Positions 55,725-64,000 of a DNA stretch of 64,000 bases are shown in pieces. Origin of the DNA: Myxococcus xanthus (GTDB lineage Bacteria; Myxococcota; Myxococcia; Myxococcales; Myxococcaceae); NCBI RefSeq assembly GCF_900106535.1, contig NZ_FNOH01000001.1, positions 930,001 to 994,000 on the forward strand, given 5' to 3'. A model generated the notes under the pieces. It saw only the letters and a list, made by a program, of their open reading frames with translations. It ran no database searches and was not told where the DNA came from. Each line of letters starts with the position of its first letter. The stretch's first letter is position 1. Both the position numbers and the translations under genes were made by a program.

Positions 55725-58700
55725 TCAGTACTGGTTGGTCCAGATGAGGTCCAACCCGCCCGAGCGCGCGTCGCCGTACTGGCCTTCCAGGCTCCAGCGC
55801 GTGCCCAACTGGTACTCGAAGCGCACCGCGTTGGCGTTCTCTCCCTGCTGGAGGTTGGCGCCCACGCGGCCGGTGTAGCCGACGTAGATTTTGTCCGTCA
55901 CGTAGGTACCTACTTCCAGCTTGGTGCCCGCGATGCCGGAGGCCCCCGCCTCGATGGAGACCACGTCCAGGGGCAGCTTCGCGGCCAGGGCCTTGCGGGC
56001 CTCGTTGGCCACCAGCGAGCCCACCACGGACGCGGCCTGCGCGCTGGCATTCATGGAGGCACCGGAGCTGCGCTCCAGCGTGCGCCGGCCCGTCGCCAGC
56101 AGCGTGTAGATTTCCGACTCCGGCAGCGGCGGGTCACTGGTGGGCTTGAGCGTGATTTCCCGCCCCTGGCCCCGGATGGTGACGAACACGGTGACCTTGG
56201 CGCTGTCGTTGCGGTGCTCGGCGGTGACGTTGATGTACGGCGCCATGGCCGGGCCGGTGAAGCGCACCTGGCTGTCGCGCTGGATGTCGAAGCGGCGGCC
56301 GAGCACGTCCACGCGCCCGCGCAGCACGCGCACTTCACCGAACAGGCGCGCCACGTCCGTGTATTCGACGCGAAAGTCATCCGACAGCCCCAGCTCCGCG
56401 TTGATGTCGGAGCCCTTCACCCAGAGATTGCGGGGCGCATTCACATTCACCCAGAACACAATGGGTGGCGTGGCCGTTTCCTCCTCGCCTTCCGCCGCCA
56501 CGCCCTCCGCCGGGGCCGCGCCTTCCACGGGTGTCCCGTCGGGATTCGCCGGGGGCTGCGCCTGGGCCGCTTCCTTGCGCTTCTTGCGGTTCAGCGGCTC
56601 TCCGTTGCGCACCAGCACCACGTCACCGGGCCGCTCCAGCGCCTGCAGGTCCTTGCGCTTGGCTTCCGGCAGCTCGATGGTGGCCTCGGGGATGGTGACG
56701 TTGCGCAGGTTGACGAGTCGCTGGGACAGCGTGCCCTCCACCTTCGCGCGCAGGCTCACCAGCGCCATGAGCTGGTCGTCGACGATGATGGGGAAGTTGC
56801 GCATCACCAGCGGCGGGTCGGACGTCCCGGGGCTGGACAGCTCGTACTCATTCCGGGTGTTGAGCACCGCGGTCAGCGGCGAGTTGAGGTTGAGTGAGCC
56901 GTTGCCGGCCTTCGCCGACAGCGTCGTGACGGCGATGGATTCGCGGCTGGCCTTCAGGGCGAGCTGGATGTCGCGGTACTCGCCCAGGCCCATCAGCCCC
57001 AGCTTGCCGTCCTTCCACTCCAGGCTGCCGTTGATGCGGGGCGCGCTCAACGTGCCGGCGACGCTGGCGTCCGCCTGGAGCACGCCGCCGATGCTGCGCA
57101 GCATCTCCACCGTGCCGGACAGGAAGGCCGGGTTGAAGTTGCGCGCCTTGAGCGCGACCTCCACCGGAGCGTTGTCTGTCTGGAGGCCCCGGTTGAGCGC
57201 GGGCAGTGACACGTCCAGGCCCAGGCCTCCGTTCACCAGCATGGTGCCGCCGCCCGGCTCGGTGAGCAGCAGGTCGAAGCGGGAGCGGGTGTCCTTGTAC
57301 GTGTAGTTCAGGCGCACCTGGCCCAGCCCGGTGTTGCCCACGCCCAGGTCCTGCACGCCGGCGGTGAGCTCCATCTGCGGCGTGTCGAGCGTGCCCCGCG
57401 CGCCCAGCTCCATGGCCAGCACGCCCTGGATGCCCTGGGGCCGGCCGCCCTGCGGTGGCGGCGCGCCCTCCGCCACGGGCGACGCCGGGGTGGCCACGCC
57501 GGGAATCTCCTTCAGCGGCACCGGGCCCACGCGGCCGGTGATGTCGAAGGGAATGTGGCCGTAGACCTCGCGGTCCTGGAGCGCGCCCAGCGGGGCCGCC
57601 AGCGTGGCCGTCAGTTGCGCCAGCGGTCCGTCCTGGCGCTGCGCGTTCAGCGTGAGCTTCACGTCCTTGTCGCCGCCCACGACGCTGAGCTGCCCGTTCA
57701 TGGGCGGCAGCCCGTTCATCGTCACCGCGTTGGCCTGCACGCGCAGCGTCGCGTGGGGCACCAGGACCGAGCCCTCGAAGTCCAGGTGCGCCGTCACCGT
57801 GCCGTCCGGCTGCTGCACGCCGCTCATGCCCTTGAGCAGGGTGAGGGGCAACTGCGTCACGCGGGCCTCAACGCCCAGCGTCGTCGCCAGGAGCTCATCG
57901 GGCGTGGGCGGCTTCGCCATCAGCCCGCCCACCGTGAAGGGCGTCCGCAGGGCCAGGTACGTCTGCGAGCCCAGGCCCTCCACGTCCAGGCGCGCATCCA
58001 GCGTCTGGTCCTCGCGGTCGGACGCGGCGCGCAGGTGGAAGGCCAGCGGCTCGGGCAGCGAGAAGCCCGGCGGCGGCGACTGGTAGCGCACGTCCTGCCC
58101 GCGGAGGGTGAAGTCCAGCAGGGGCTCACGCGCGGGGCCTTCCACGGTCAGCGCGCCAGCCAGCCGGCCGCTGGCGCTCTGGGGCTGGCCCGCGAGCTTC
58201 ATGGCGCCGGCGATGTCCAGGTCCTCCAGATTCAGGCGCACGGACATCACATCGCGCCGGCGCTTGAGCACGCCCTGCACCGGCACGTCGAACTCGGCGG
58301 CGAGCCGCGCCACGGGCAGGCTGGCCGCCAGCGTCCCGGTGGCGCGGTCCTTCACGTAGCGCGCCTTCAGCTTCGCCTGAAGCCCCTCGTAGCCCTGCGC
58401 GCTGCCGTCTTCCAGCCGCAGGTCGGTCTCCGCGTCGGGGCGCGCCATCGTCCCACTGACGGCGGCGTGGCCCGTCAGCCTGCCGCCCAGGCCCAGCGAC
58501 TCCGGGACGAAGGCCCTGGGCAGCCGCGACAAATCGAACGCGTCCAATTCCACGCGCGCATTGACGCGCTGGCCGCGCATCGTGCCCTGCAGCGACAGCG
58601 TCTGCCCCTCCGACGCGAGCCGCAGCGGGGGCTCCACCTCGACGTTGCCTCCGCCGAAGCCCACGTGCGTGGGCGCCTGGAGCGTCCAGGTGGCCTCCGG

Positions 58701-60461
58701 CCAGAACAGCGCCAACTGCCGGATGGCCAGCCCCTGGCGATTGCCGTCCACCAGGCCACTGAGCGTGAGCCCCAGCTCCGCGTCTCCCGCCACGCGCACG
58801 CTGGCCTCCAGCGCACGCTCCTGCGTGGCCAGCGTGACGGCGACGTCGCGCAAGTCTCGCCCGCCCGCCTTCAGCCGGGACACCACCAGCGTGGCGTTGG
58901 ACGTGAGGGGGTGGCTGACGTCCGGCATCTCCAGCTTCAGGGATACGTCCTGCGCCGCCACATCGCCGTACCGCAGCGCCGCGAAGCCGCCGTCGACCTT
59001 CACGGCGGGCGTGCGCAGCGGGCCCTTCACGGAGAAGTCCAACGTGCCGTTGCCCGCCATGGGGGCCACCACGCCCGGCATCAGCTTGGACAGCATCTGC
59101 GAGAGCAGGGCGAGGTTGCCGGCGGTGAGGCCGCCTTGCAGGTTCACCGACTCCGCGGTGCCGTCTCCCTTGGCCTGCAGGGCCACGCCCGGTGCGAGCA
59201 TCCGCAGCCGCATCAGCGAATACCGGCCCTCCTTCGCGCGGGCCTCCAGCTCCACCGGACCCAGCGGCTGGCCCAGGTATTGGGATGGGGACACGGTGAG
59301 CTTCACCTCGCCTTCCATCGACTCCAGGCTCGTGCCTCCGCCCTTCGCGTCCAGGTCCGCGGCGATGCGCGTCTTGGGGCCCTGCGCCATCAGCTCCGAC
59401 AGGTCCACGTCGCGCGCCTTCACGGACAGGCCGTCGGTGCGCATCCGCTCCAAATCCATGCCACCCTTCACGGACAAGGAGGCGCTGGCGGCCTTCGCGG
59501 TGACGTCCACCCGCGCCGCGTCGCCGTCCAGTCCGGCGGAGCCCTCCGCGGACACCGGCACCCGCAGCGGCCAGGTGGGCACGAAGGCCCGCAGCAGGTC
59601 GGGCGGCGCGGACAGGCGCCGCAGCTCCAGTCCTGCTTGGAGCCGGCCCTCCGGCGCGCCCGGCGGCGTCTCTGGAGGGAGCTTCGCGCGGCCGCTGGCG
59701 TCCAGCACCAGCCCCGCGGCCTCCAGGTCGACATCGCCTTCGAAGGCGCCCTCTTCGCCGCGGGCCTTCAGCGCCAGCCGCACGGGCCCGGGCACGGGAC
59801 GGGCGAGGCTCGCGGTGGCGTCCAGGTTCGCGCCCACGCCCTGCGTCGCGGCGGCGTAGCGGGCCGAGCCCCGGGCATCCAGGTCCTCCAGCCGCACCCG
59901 CCGCTCACCGCCTTCGGGCAACGCCTGGCGGAAGTCGACATAGCCGTCCTCGAGCACGAGCTCGTGCAAGTCCAGCGTCAGCGAGCCGCGGCCCTGGGAG
60001 GGCTCCTCGGGGCTGGGCGTGCGGGGCTCCAACGCGCGCGTCAGGTTCAGTCCGCGCTCGTCCTGGGCCAGATACAGGCGCGGACGCTCGATGCGCGCGG
60101 AGGGGAGGTTCACGTGCTGGCGCACCAGCCCCGCCAGCCGCGCGCGCACGTCCACCCGGGCGATGTCCGCCACCAGCTCGCCTTCGGGGGCATACAGCTT
60201 CACGTCCTCGAGGATGACGCCGCTCAGGGACAGGTCCAGGCGCCCCAGCTCCAGCCGGCCGGAGAGCTGCTCATTGGCCAGCGCGAGTCCCTTCTGGACG
60301 AGCCAGGCCTCTCCGCGCGACGTCGTGGCGAAGACGAGCACGCCCGCGACGACGAGCACGATGAGGCCCACGAGGCCCAGCAGGCCCCACAGCACGCGGC
60401 GGCCCCAGCGCGCGGGCCGGCGGGGTGGGGGAGGCGCGGCGCTCGGGGCGGATTCCGTCAA
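55725..60461 (-). CDS. tamB: TamB-family translocation and assembly protein
   Basis: A 1578-residue envelope protein. It has one N-terminal membrane helix (RRVLWGLLGLVGLIVLVVAGVLVFATT), then a very long repetitive beta-rich body (AsmA/TamB-like, e.g. VDVRARLAGLVRQHVNLPSARIERPRLYLAQ) and a conserved C-terminal DUF490 region (YTLLATGRRTLERS, LPLDVVSIEAGA, YVTDKIYVGYTGR, WSLEGQYGDARSGGLDLIWTNQY). TamB spans the periplasm and, with TamA or BamA, is linked to outer-membrane protein insertion and lipid transfer. Start is TTG at 60461, overlapping the TamA-type stop (TTGA), which I prefer to the upstream ATG inside that gene. Confidence 0.92.
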   Translation of the reverse strand: MTESAPSAAPPPPRRPARWGRRVLWGLLGLVGLIVLVVAGVLVFATTSRGEAWLVQKGLALANEQLSGRLELGRLDLSLSGVILEDVKLYAPEGELVADIARVDVRARLAGLVRQHVNLPSARIERPRLYLAQDERGLNLTRALEPRTPSPEEPSQGRGSLTLDLHELVLEDGYVDFRQALPEGGERRVRLEDLDARGSARYAAATQGVGANLDATASLARPVPGPVRLALKARGEEGAFEGDVDLEAAGLVLDASGRAKLPPETPPGAPEGRLQAGLELRRLSAPPDLLRAFVPTWPLRVPVSAEGSAGLDGDAARVDVTAKAASASLSVKGGMDLERMRTDGLSVKARDVDLSELMAQGPKTRIAADLDAKGGGTSLESMEGEVKLTVSPSQYLGQPLGPVELEARAKEGRYSLMRLRMLAPGVALQAKGDGTAESVNLQGGLTAGNLALLSQMLSKLMPGVVAPMAGNGTLDFSVKGPLRTPAVKVDGGFAALRYGDVAAQDVSLKLEMPDVSHPLTSNATLVVSRLKAGGRDLRDVAVTLATQERALEASVRVAGDAELGLTLSGLVDGNRQGLAIRQLALFWPEATWTLQAPTHVGFGGGNVEVEPPLRLASEGQTLSLQGTMRGQRVNARVELDAFDLSRLPRAFVPESLGLGGRLTGHAAVSGTMARPDAETDLRLEDGSAQGYEGLQAKLKARYVKDRATGTLAASLPVARLAAEFDVPVQGVLKRRRDVMSVRLNLEDLDIAGAMKLAGQPQSASGRLAGALTVEGPAREPLLDFTLRGQDVRYQSPPPGFSLPEPLAFHLRAASDREDQTLDARLDVEGLGSQTYLALRTPFTVGGLMAKPPTPDELLATTLGVEARVTQLPLTLLKGMSGVQQPDGTVTAHLDFEGSVLVPHATLRVQANAVTMNGLPPMNGQLSVVGGDKDVKLTLNAQRQDGPLAQLTATLAAPLGALQDREVYGHIPFDITGRVGPVPLKEIPGVATPASPVAEGAPPPQGGRPQGIQGVLAMELGARGTLDTPQMELTAGVQDLGVGNTGLGQVRLNYTYKDTRSRFDLLLTEPGGGTMLVNGGLGLDVSLPALNRGLQTDNAPVEVALKARNFNPAFLSGTVEMLRSIGGVLQADASVAGTLSAPRINGSLEWKDGKLGLMGLGEYRDIQLALKASRESIAVTTLSAKAGNGSLNLNSPLTAVLNTRNEYELSSPGTSDPPLVMRNFPIIVDDQLMALVSLRAKVEGTLSQRLVNLRNVTIPEATIELPEAKRKDLQALERPGDVVLVRNGEPLNRKKRKEAAQAQPPANPDGTPVEGAAPAEGVAAEGEEETATPPIVFWVNVNAPRNLWVKGSDINAELGLSDDFRVEYTDVARLFGEVRVLRGRVDVLGRRFDIQRDSQVRFTGPAMAPYINVTAEHRNDSAKVTVFVTIRGQGREITLKPTSDPPLPESEIYTLLATGRRTLERSSGASMNASAQAASVVGSLVANEARKALAAKLPLDVVSIEAGASGIAGTKLEVGTYVTDKIYVGYTGRVGANLQQGENANAVRFEYQLGTRWSLEGQYGDARSGGLDLIWTNQY

Positions 60462-62605
60462 AACGCCTCTCCAATCGACAGGTGCAGCGCGCACAGCCCG
60501 TCCGGAGCGCCCGCGAACGCGCCGCTGGGCGTCGTCGGACCCGTGGGCCTCCACCGGCTTCCGATGCCAAAGCAGCCTCCGGCTTCGGGATAGATGTATC
60601 CCGGGGTGGAAACGGGCAATCCCTCGCCAATGTTCAACCGCCGGGCGATGTCCAGCCGGATGGGCCCGACGACCGTCAGATACCGCAGGCCCATGCCCAC
60701 GGCGTGGTAGTGCTGGGGGCCGAAGAGCTTGGGCCGGTTCGCGTGGGAGAAGTCCTCGATGCCCACCAGGCCCGTGTCATAGAAGGCCGCCACCATCAGG
60801 CTCTCCGTGAACTGGTAGCGCATCTCCACCGAGGTCTCGAAGAGGCTGTTGCCACCCACGGGCACGGTGTCCCATTCCTCGTCCTGGACGACATCCGGGT
60901 TGCCGTCGCCGTCCACGTCCGCCGTGCGCTGCAGGGCGGCCAGGGGAGACAGGCGCTGGCCGTTGAAGCCGCGCATGAACGTGCCACCGCCCGAGAAGAA
61001 GCGGGTGACGATGGAGCTCTGGCTGCCGCCCGCGGGGTTCAGCGTGCCCGCGCGCACCTTCGCCGCCAGGATGAACCGCTTGTCCTCGCCGAACGAACGG
61101 TAGACGCGCAGGTCGGGCAGCAGGCGGACGTAGTTGAAGTCTCCCATGAGGGGCGTGCCTCCGCCCTTCTGGACGGAGAAGGAGATGTAGTAGCCGTCGC
61201 GTGGCTCGATGACGTCATCGCGCCGGTCCCAGGTGAAGGCCAGCTCCAGGAAGCTGAGCGCCACGTTGCACTGCGCCTGGCCCTCGCCGCAGCCCAGGAC
61301 GATGGGCGGCACGCGGGAGTCGGCGCTGACGCGGCCGCTGAGCCGGTACACCTGGAGGTTGTACGACGGGAAGATGGAGAAGTCGGGGTGCGGCTGCCAG
61401 ATGACACCCGTCTGGAGCCTGCCGCCCCAGAAGTCATAGGCCTGCTCCAGGCCCTTCTCCACGCTGAGCGAGTTCTGCGCCCGCAAGTCCCTGAAGAGGA
61501 AGCGGGGCTGCTCGTACTCGGCGGTGACGTCGAAGACAGGACCGTCCTTGTTGAAGTTGAGGACGTTGGGGATGAAGGCGTAGCCCAGCCGGCCGCGGAC
61601 GGTGAAGCGGCGCAGGCCGCCGCCGAAGTTGCGGTGGGTCCATTCGCCCACCGCGCGGACCTCCTGCCGGGCCGCGTCCACGCCCAGACCGCCGCCCAGC
61701 CGCACGGAGCGGAAGGGCGCCTCGCGCACGTCCACCACCACCGGCACCGTGCCGGATTCGCGGTCCGGCGCGCCGCGGTTCACCTTCACCGCGCCGAACA
61801 CGCCCATGCGGAACACGCGCGCCTGCGCGTTGGCCAGCGCCGTCTCGCTGTACCAGTCCCCCTTCTTCAGCGCGCCCGTCACCTGTTCGATGATTCGGCG
61901 CGGAGGCACCTGGGGATTGGCGTCCGTGGCGACGAAGGTGTTGCCGAAGCGGTAGCGGATGCCGGGCCGGGTGCGCAATTCCACCACCGCCTGCCTTGTG
62001 TCCACGTCCACCCGGACCTCGCCGTCGACTTCGGCCTCGGCGTAGGCCAGCTCGCGCAGCCGCTCCTGGACGCGGGCCTTCGCTTCCTCCCAGGACTCTT
62101 CCTTGAAGACGTCGCCTTCGTGCAGGGGCAGTCCGTCCAGCACGTACTTGCGGTGCTCCTCGCGCACGTCCTCCGGCAGGGTGTCCAGGCCCGTCACCTG
62201 GATTTCGCTGATGCGGGTGGGTTCGCCCTCCTGCACGCTGATGTCGATGGCGACCTTGTCGTCACCGGCCGGCTTCACCTCGGCGTGGGTGACCTTCGCC
62301 TGGTAGAAGCCCTGGGCCTGGTAGTACCGCTCGATGCGGCGCAGGTCCGCCTGCCACGCATTGGCGTCGAAGTAGCTGGGGCCGCCAAAGGGCCAGAAGC
62401 CCCAGAAGGGCGTGGCGGTGGTGAGGATGCGGTCCTTGATGGCGCCTTCGCTCACCTGGTGCGTTCCCTGGATTTCCAGGTCGGTGACCTTGGGGCCCGA
62501 GGGGGGCGGCGCATTCGTGGTGGCGCAGGCCGCGGTGAGCAGCAGCGCGAGCGGAGTGGCAAGGCGGAGGTATCTGAGCAGGTCGGCGGCCACGGGGTGT
62601 TTCAT
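60458..62605 (-). CDS. tamA: Omp85/TamA-family outer-membrane protein with putative lipobox
   Basis: A 715-residue protein. The N-terminus LRLATPLALLLTAACATT resembles a lipoprotein signal (C27). POTRA-type domains follow (PKVTDLEIQGTHQVSEGAIKDRI; TRISEIQVTGLDTLPEDV; YRFGNTFV), then a 16-strand-type barrel with the Omp85 motif FMRGFNGQRLSP. The barrel loop after that motif contains DVDGDGNPDVV, which looks like a calcium-binding loop. Coupled to tamB by TTGA, it should be its outer-membrane partner. The ATG at 62605 is chosen for its signal sequence; 62683 and 62665 are alternatives. Confidence 0.87.
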   Translation of the reverse strand: MKHPVAADLLRYLRLATPLALLLTAACATTNAPPPSGPKVTDLEIQGTHQVSEGAIKDRILTTATPFWGFWPFGGPSYFDANAWQADLRRIERYYQAQGFYQAKVTHAEVKPAGDDKVAIDISVQEGEPTRISEIQVTGLDTLPEDVREEHRKYVLDGLPLHEGDVFKEESWEEAKARVQERLRELAYAEAEVDGEVRVDVDTRQAVVELRTRPGIRYRFGNTFVATDANPQVPPRRIIEQVTGALKKGDWYSETALANAQARVFRMGVFGAVKVNRGAPDRESGTVPVVVDVREAPFRSVRLGGGLGVDAARQEVRAVGEWTHRNFGGGLRRFTVRGRLGYAFIPNVLNFNKDGPVFDVTAEYEQPRFLFRDLRAQNSLSVEKGLEQAYDFWGGRLQTGVIWQPHPDFSIFPSYNLQVYRLSGRVSADSRVPPIVLGCGEGQAQCNVALSFLELAFTWDRRDDVIEPRDGYYISFSVQKGGGTPLMGDFNYVRLLPDLRVYRSFGEDKRFILAAKVRAGTLNPAGGSQSSIVTRFFSGGGTFMRGFNGQRLSPLAALQRTADVDGDGNPDVVQDEEWDTVPVGGNSLFETSVEMRYQFTESLMVAAFYDTGLVGIEDFSHANRPKLFGPQHYHAVGMGLRYLTVVGPIRLDIARRLNIGEGLPVSTPGYIYPEAGGCFGIGSRWRPTGPTTPSGAFAGAPDGLCALHLSIGEAF

Positions 62606-62761
62606 AGCTGGAAGGCTCGCGGCCCCAACACTTCTTCCGTCCAGGATGGCAGTGCTTTGTCGCATACCGGGACGTCGGGGCAAACCCCAGTGTCCGGTCT
62701 CGCGGAATGGCGCCTCGCGAAGACGTGCAAGCCGCTCCCGCCTGGCCCAAGATGGGGGGCC

Positions 62762-63073
62762 ATGGCCCAGTCCCGGCGAATCAGAAGCCTGGTGTTCTCC
62801 GTGCTCGCGGTATGCGTGTCCTCGTGTGGTGTCTCCGAGGACGAGGCGGTGCGCCCCAAGGAGGGCGAGAGCTTGTCGGACGCGCCCTACTGCGGCTCGT
62901 TCGGCTGCGTGAACCCGTACCAGTTCTGCGCGGAAATCTTCCTGGAGTTCGGCCGCTCGCCGCCCATCTGCGTCTTCGACGACATCTGCGAGCGGCTGGA
63001 GTGCGCCAACTCCAACCGCACCTGCGCCCTGTTCGACGGCTTCCCGGCCCAGGTGAAGTGCATCAAACCGTGA
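62762..63073 (+). CDS. small Cys-rich lipoprotein
   Basis: A 103-residue protein with a signal and lipobox-like LVFSVLAVCVSSCG. The mature part is rich in Cys (about nine; CGSFGCVNPYQFCAE, PPICVFDDICERLECANSNRTCALF), typical of small exported disulfide-rich proteins in myxobacteria. No family recognised. It diverges from tamA by 156 bases and converges on malQ. Confidence 0.65.
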   Translation: MAQSRRIRSLVFSVLAVCVSSCGVSEDEAVRPKEGESLSDAPYCGSFGCVNPYQFCAEIFLEFGRSPPICVFDDICERLECANSNRTCALFDGFPAQVKCIKP

Positions 63074-63127
63074 GGCCGTCGCGGCCGCGCGTGTCCGCTC
63101 ACTTGGGCCCCTCGGGCGGACGGTGTC

Positions 63128-64000
63128 TCAGCGCCGCGCGGACGCGGTGAGCCAGGCCAGCCGCTCGGCGGCCTCGCGCGTGCGCGAATCGGTGAGCAGG
63201 TCACTCACGTTCTGTTCGATGCGGTAGGCCCAGTTCGAATCGCTCATGGAGCCGGGCAGGTTGATGCGGTCCCGGGTGCCGAGCACGTCCTGCCAGGGCA
63301 ACACGCACAGGTCGCTGTTGGCGTTGAGCGCCGAGGCCAGCATGGCCCGGTGCACGTCCGGGGTGAACTCGCGGGTGATGGCCACGCCGTTGAGCTCCGG
63401 CCATGAGCGCGCCGCCGCCTGCCGCTCGTGGTCGCCCGCGCCCTCCCACCACTCGGCCATCGTGTCCGTGTCATGCGTGCCGGTGGTGACCAGGGACACC
63501 GCCGGGAACTGGCGCGGGTCGCGGTAGTGGTTGTCGTCGCGCTCCCAGCGCATCACCCGGTAGCCGGGCAGCTTGAGCTCCGCGAGGATGTGGCGCACGA
63601 AGTGTGGAATCACGCCCAGGTCCTCGGCGACGATGCCGGCGCCCTCGGACAGCAGGCGGAAGGTCTTCTCGCCCAGGCGGCGGTGGCTCTCCTCGTCCGG
63701 CGGGATGAAGCGCCCGGTGGGCGTCTGCGCGTCGCGAATCCACTGCCGGAAGTACCCCACCGCGTGGTCCACGCGGCGCAAGTCGTAGTAGCTGGCCGCC
63801 TTCTTCGCGCGCGTCTTCAGCCACGCGAAGTCGTCCTTCTCCATGGCCGCCAGGTCGAAGTAGGGCAGGCCCCAGTCCTGGCCCGTGGCGGAGAAGTCAT
63901 CCGGAGGCACGCCCAGGCGGGCGTCGCGCCGCAGGATGTCCGGGTGCGCCCACACGTCCGCGCTGTCCTGACCGATGATGAACGGCTCGTCGCCGCACAG
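63128..64000 (-). CDS. malQ: 4-alpha-glucanotransferase (amylomaltase), N-terminus outside window
   Basis: The visible 290 C-terminal residues match GH77 enzymes, which move 1,4-glucan chains between sugars in glycogen and maltodextrin metabolism. Motifs seen are the GQDWGLPYFDLAAM segment, DLRRVDHAVGYFRQW (catalytic nucleophile Asp in RVDH), GAGIVAEDLGVIP (acid/base Glu in AEDLG), YRVMRWERD and VTTGTHDTDTMAEWW. The frame stays open to 64000, where LCGDEPFIIGQDSADVWAHPDIL is in frame, so the start lies beyond the window. Confidence 0.93.
   Translation of the reverse strand: MCGDEPFIIGQDSADVWAHPDILRRDARLGVPPDDFSATGQDWGLPYFDLAAMEKDDFAWLKTRAKKAASYYDLRRVDHAVGYFRQWIRDAQTPTGRFIPPDEESHRRLGEKTFRLLSEGAGIVAEDLGVIPHFVRHILAELKLPGYRVMRWERDDNHYRDPRQFPAVSLVTTGTHDTDTMAEWWEGAGDHERQAAARSWPELNGVAITREFTPDVHRAMLASALNANSDLCVLPWQDVLGTRDRINLPGSMSDSNWAYRIEQNVSDLLTDSRTREAAERLAWLTASARR

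Noticed and set aside
57555-60593. 1012-codon plus-strand open frame opposite tamB
   Set aside because: Antisense to tamB, Gln/His/Arg-rich, and without a domain; tamB has the correct C-terminal family motifs.

Overview
The window is very GC-rich and densely coded. Start codons are often GTG, a few are TTG, and stop/start overlaps (ATGA, GTGA, TGATG, TTGA) are common. Its gene content points to a myxobacterium, most likely Myxococcaceae (Myxococcus-like): an Hanks-type Ser/Thr kinase with accessory domains, HEAT-repeat envelope proteins, many lipoproteins, a TamA/TamB pair, TonB/ExbB/ExbD and a long MoxR-VWA-ABC operon. The assignment is inferred from style and content; no marker gene or rRNA is present. 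No tRNA, rRNA, CRISPR array, insertion sequence or replication origin was recognised.

Layout. 1-2943: end of a DGPF/YCII-type gene, then a HAD phosphatase overlapping a ThrE-type amino-acid exporter. 3047-8758: a sulfatase and two divergent SulP anion permeases, a possible sulfate-handling group. 8799-10217: a DUF2254 membrane protein. 10385-21601: envelope-sugar region. An MBOAT acyltransferase and a tandem-SGNH esterase diverge from manC (GDP-mannose synthesis); a kinase with PilZ-like and J-like regions follows; then comes a tight run of phosphomannomutase, FMN reductase, ROK sugar kinase and thiol peroxidase. 21609-25119: minus-strand VOC protein, then a three-gene unit of two HEAT proteins and a secreted M23 peptidase. 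25243-31769: Gfo/Idh/MocA oxidoreductase, P-type ATPase, DUF547 protein, Rieske oxygenase and a small Cys-rich protein.

31915-35988: a TolC-type efflux protein divergent from a MarR regulator with an operator-like AT-rich patch between them, then an exbB-exbD-tonB operon. 36154-38997: AraC regulator, small hypothetical, DoxX-like protein and aldo/keto reductase. 39206-52647: a ten-gene plus-strand operon of a coiled-coil membrane protein, MoxR AAA+ ATPase, membrane protein, ABC ATPase, ABC permease, DUF58 protein, BatA-like VWA protein, an inserted JAB-like/lipoprotein pair of lower GC, and a large double-VWA/glutaminase-like protein. 52911-55666: thioredoxin, LysR regulator and a lipoprotein with a possible lysozyme-like domain. 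55725-62605: TamB and a TamA/Omp85 protein with a possible lipobox, coupled by a TTGA overlap. 62762-64000: a small Cys-rich lipoprotein and the C-terminal part of MalQ.

The most interesting parts are the MoxR-VWA-ABC operon with its inserted cassette, the kinase with an atypical catalytic loop placed between manC and manB, the MBOAT/tandem-SGNH pair, the lipoprotein-like TamA, and a thiol peroxidase lacking its resolving cysteine.
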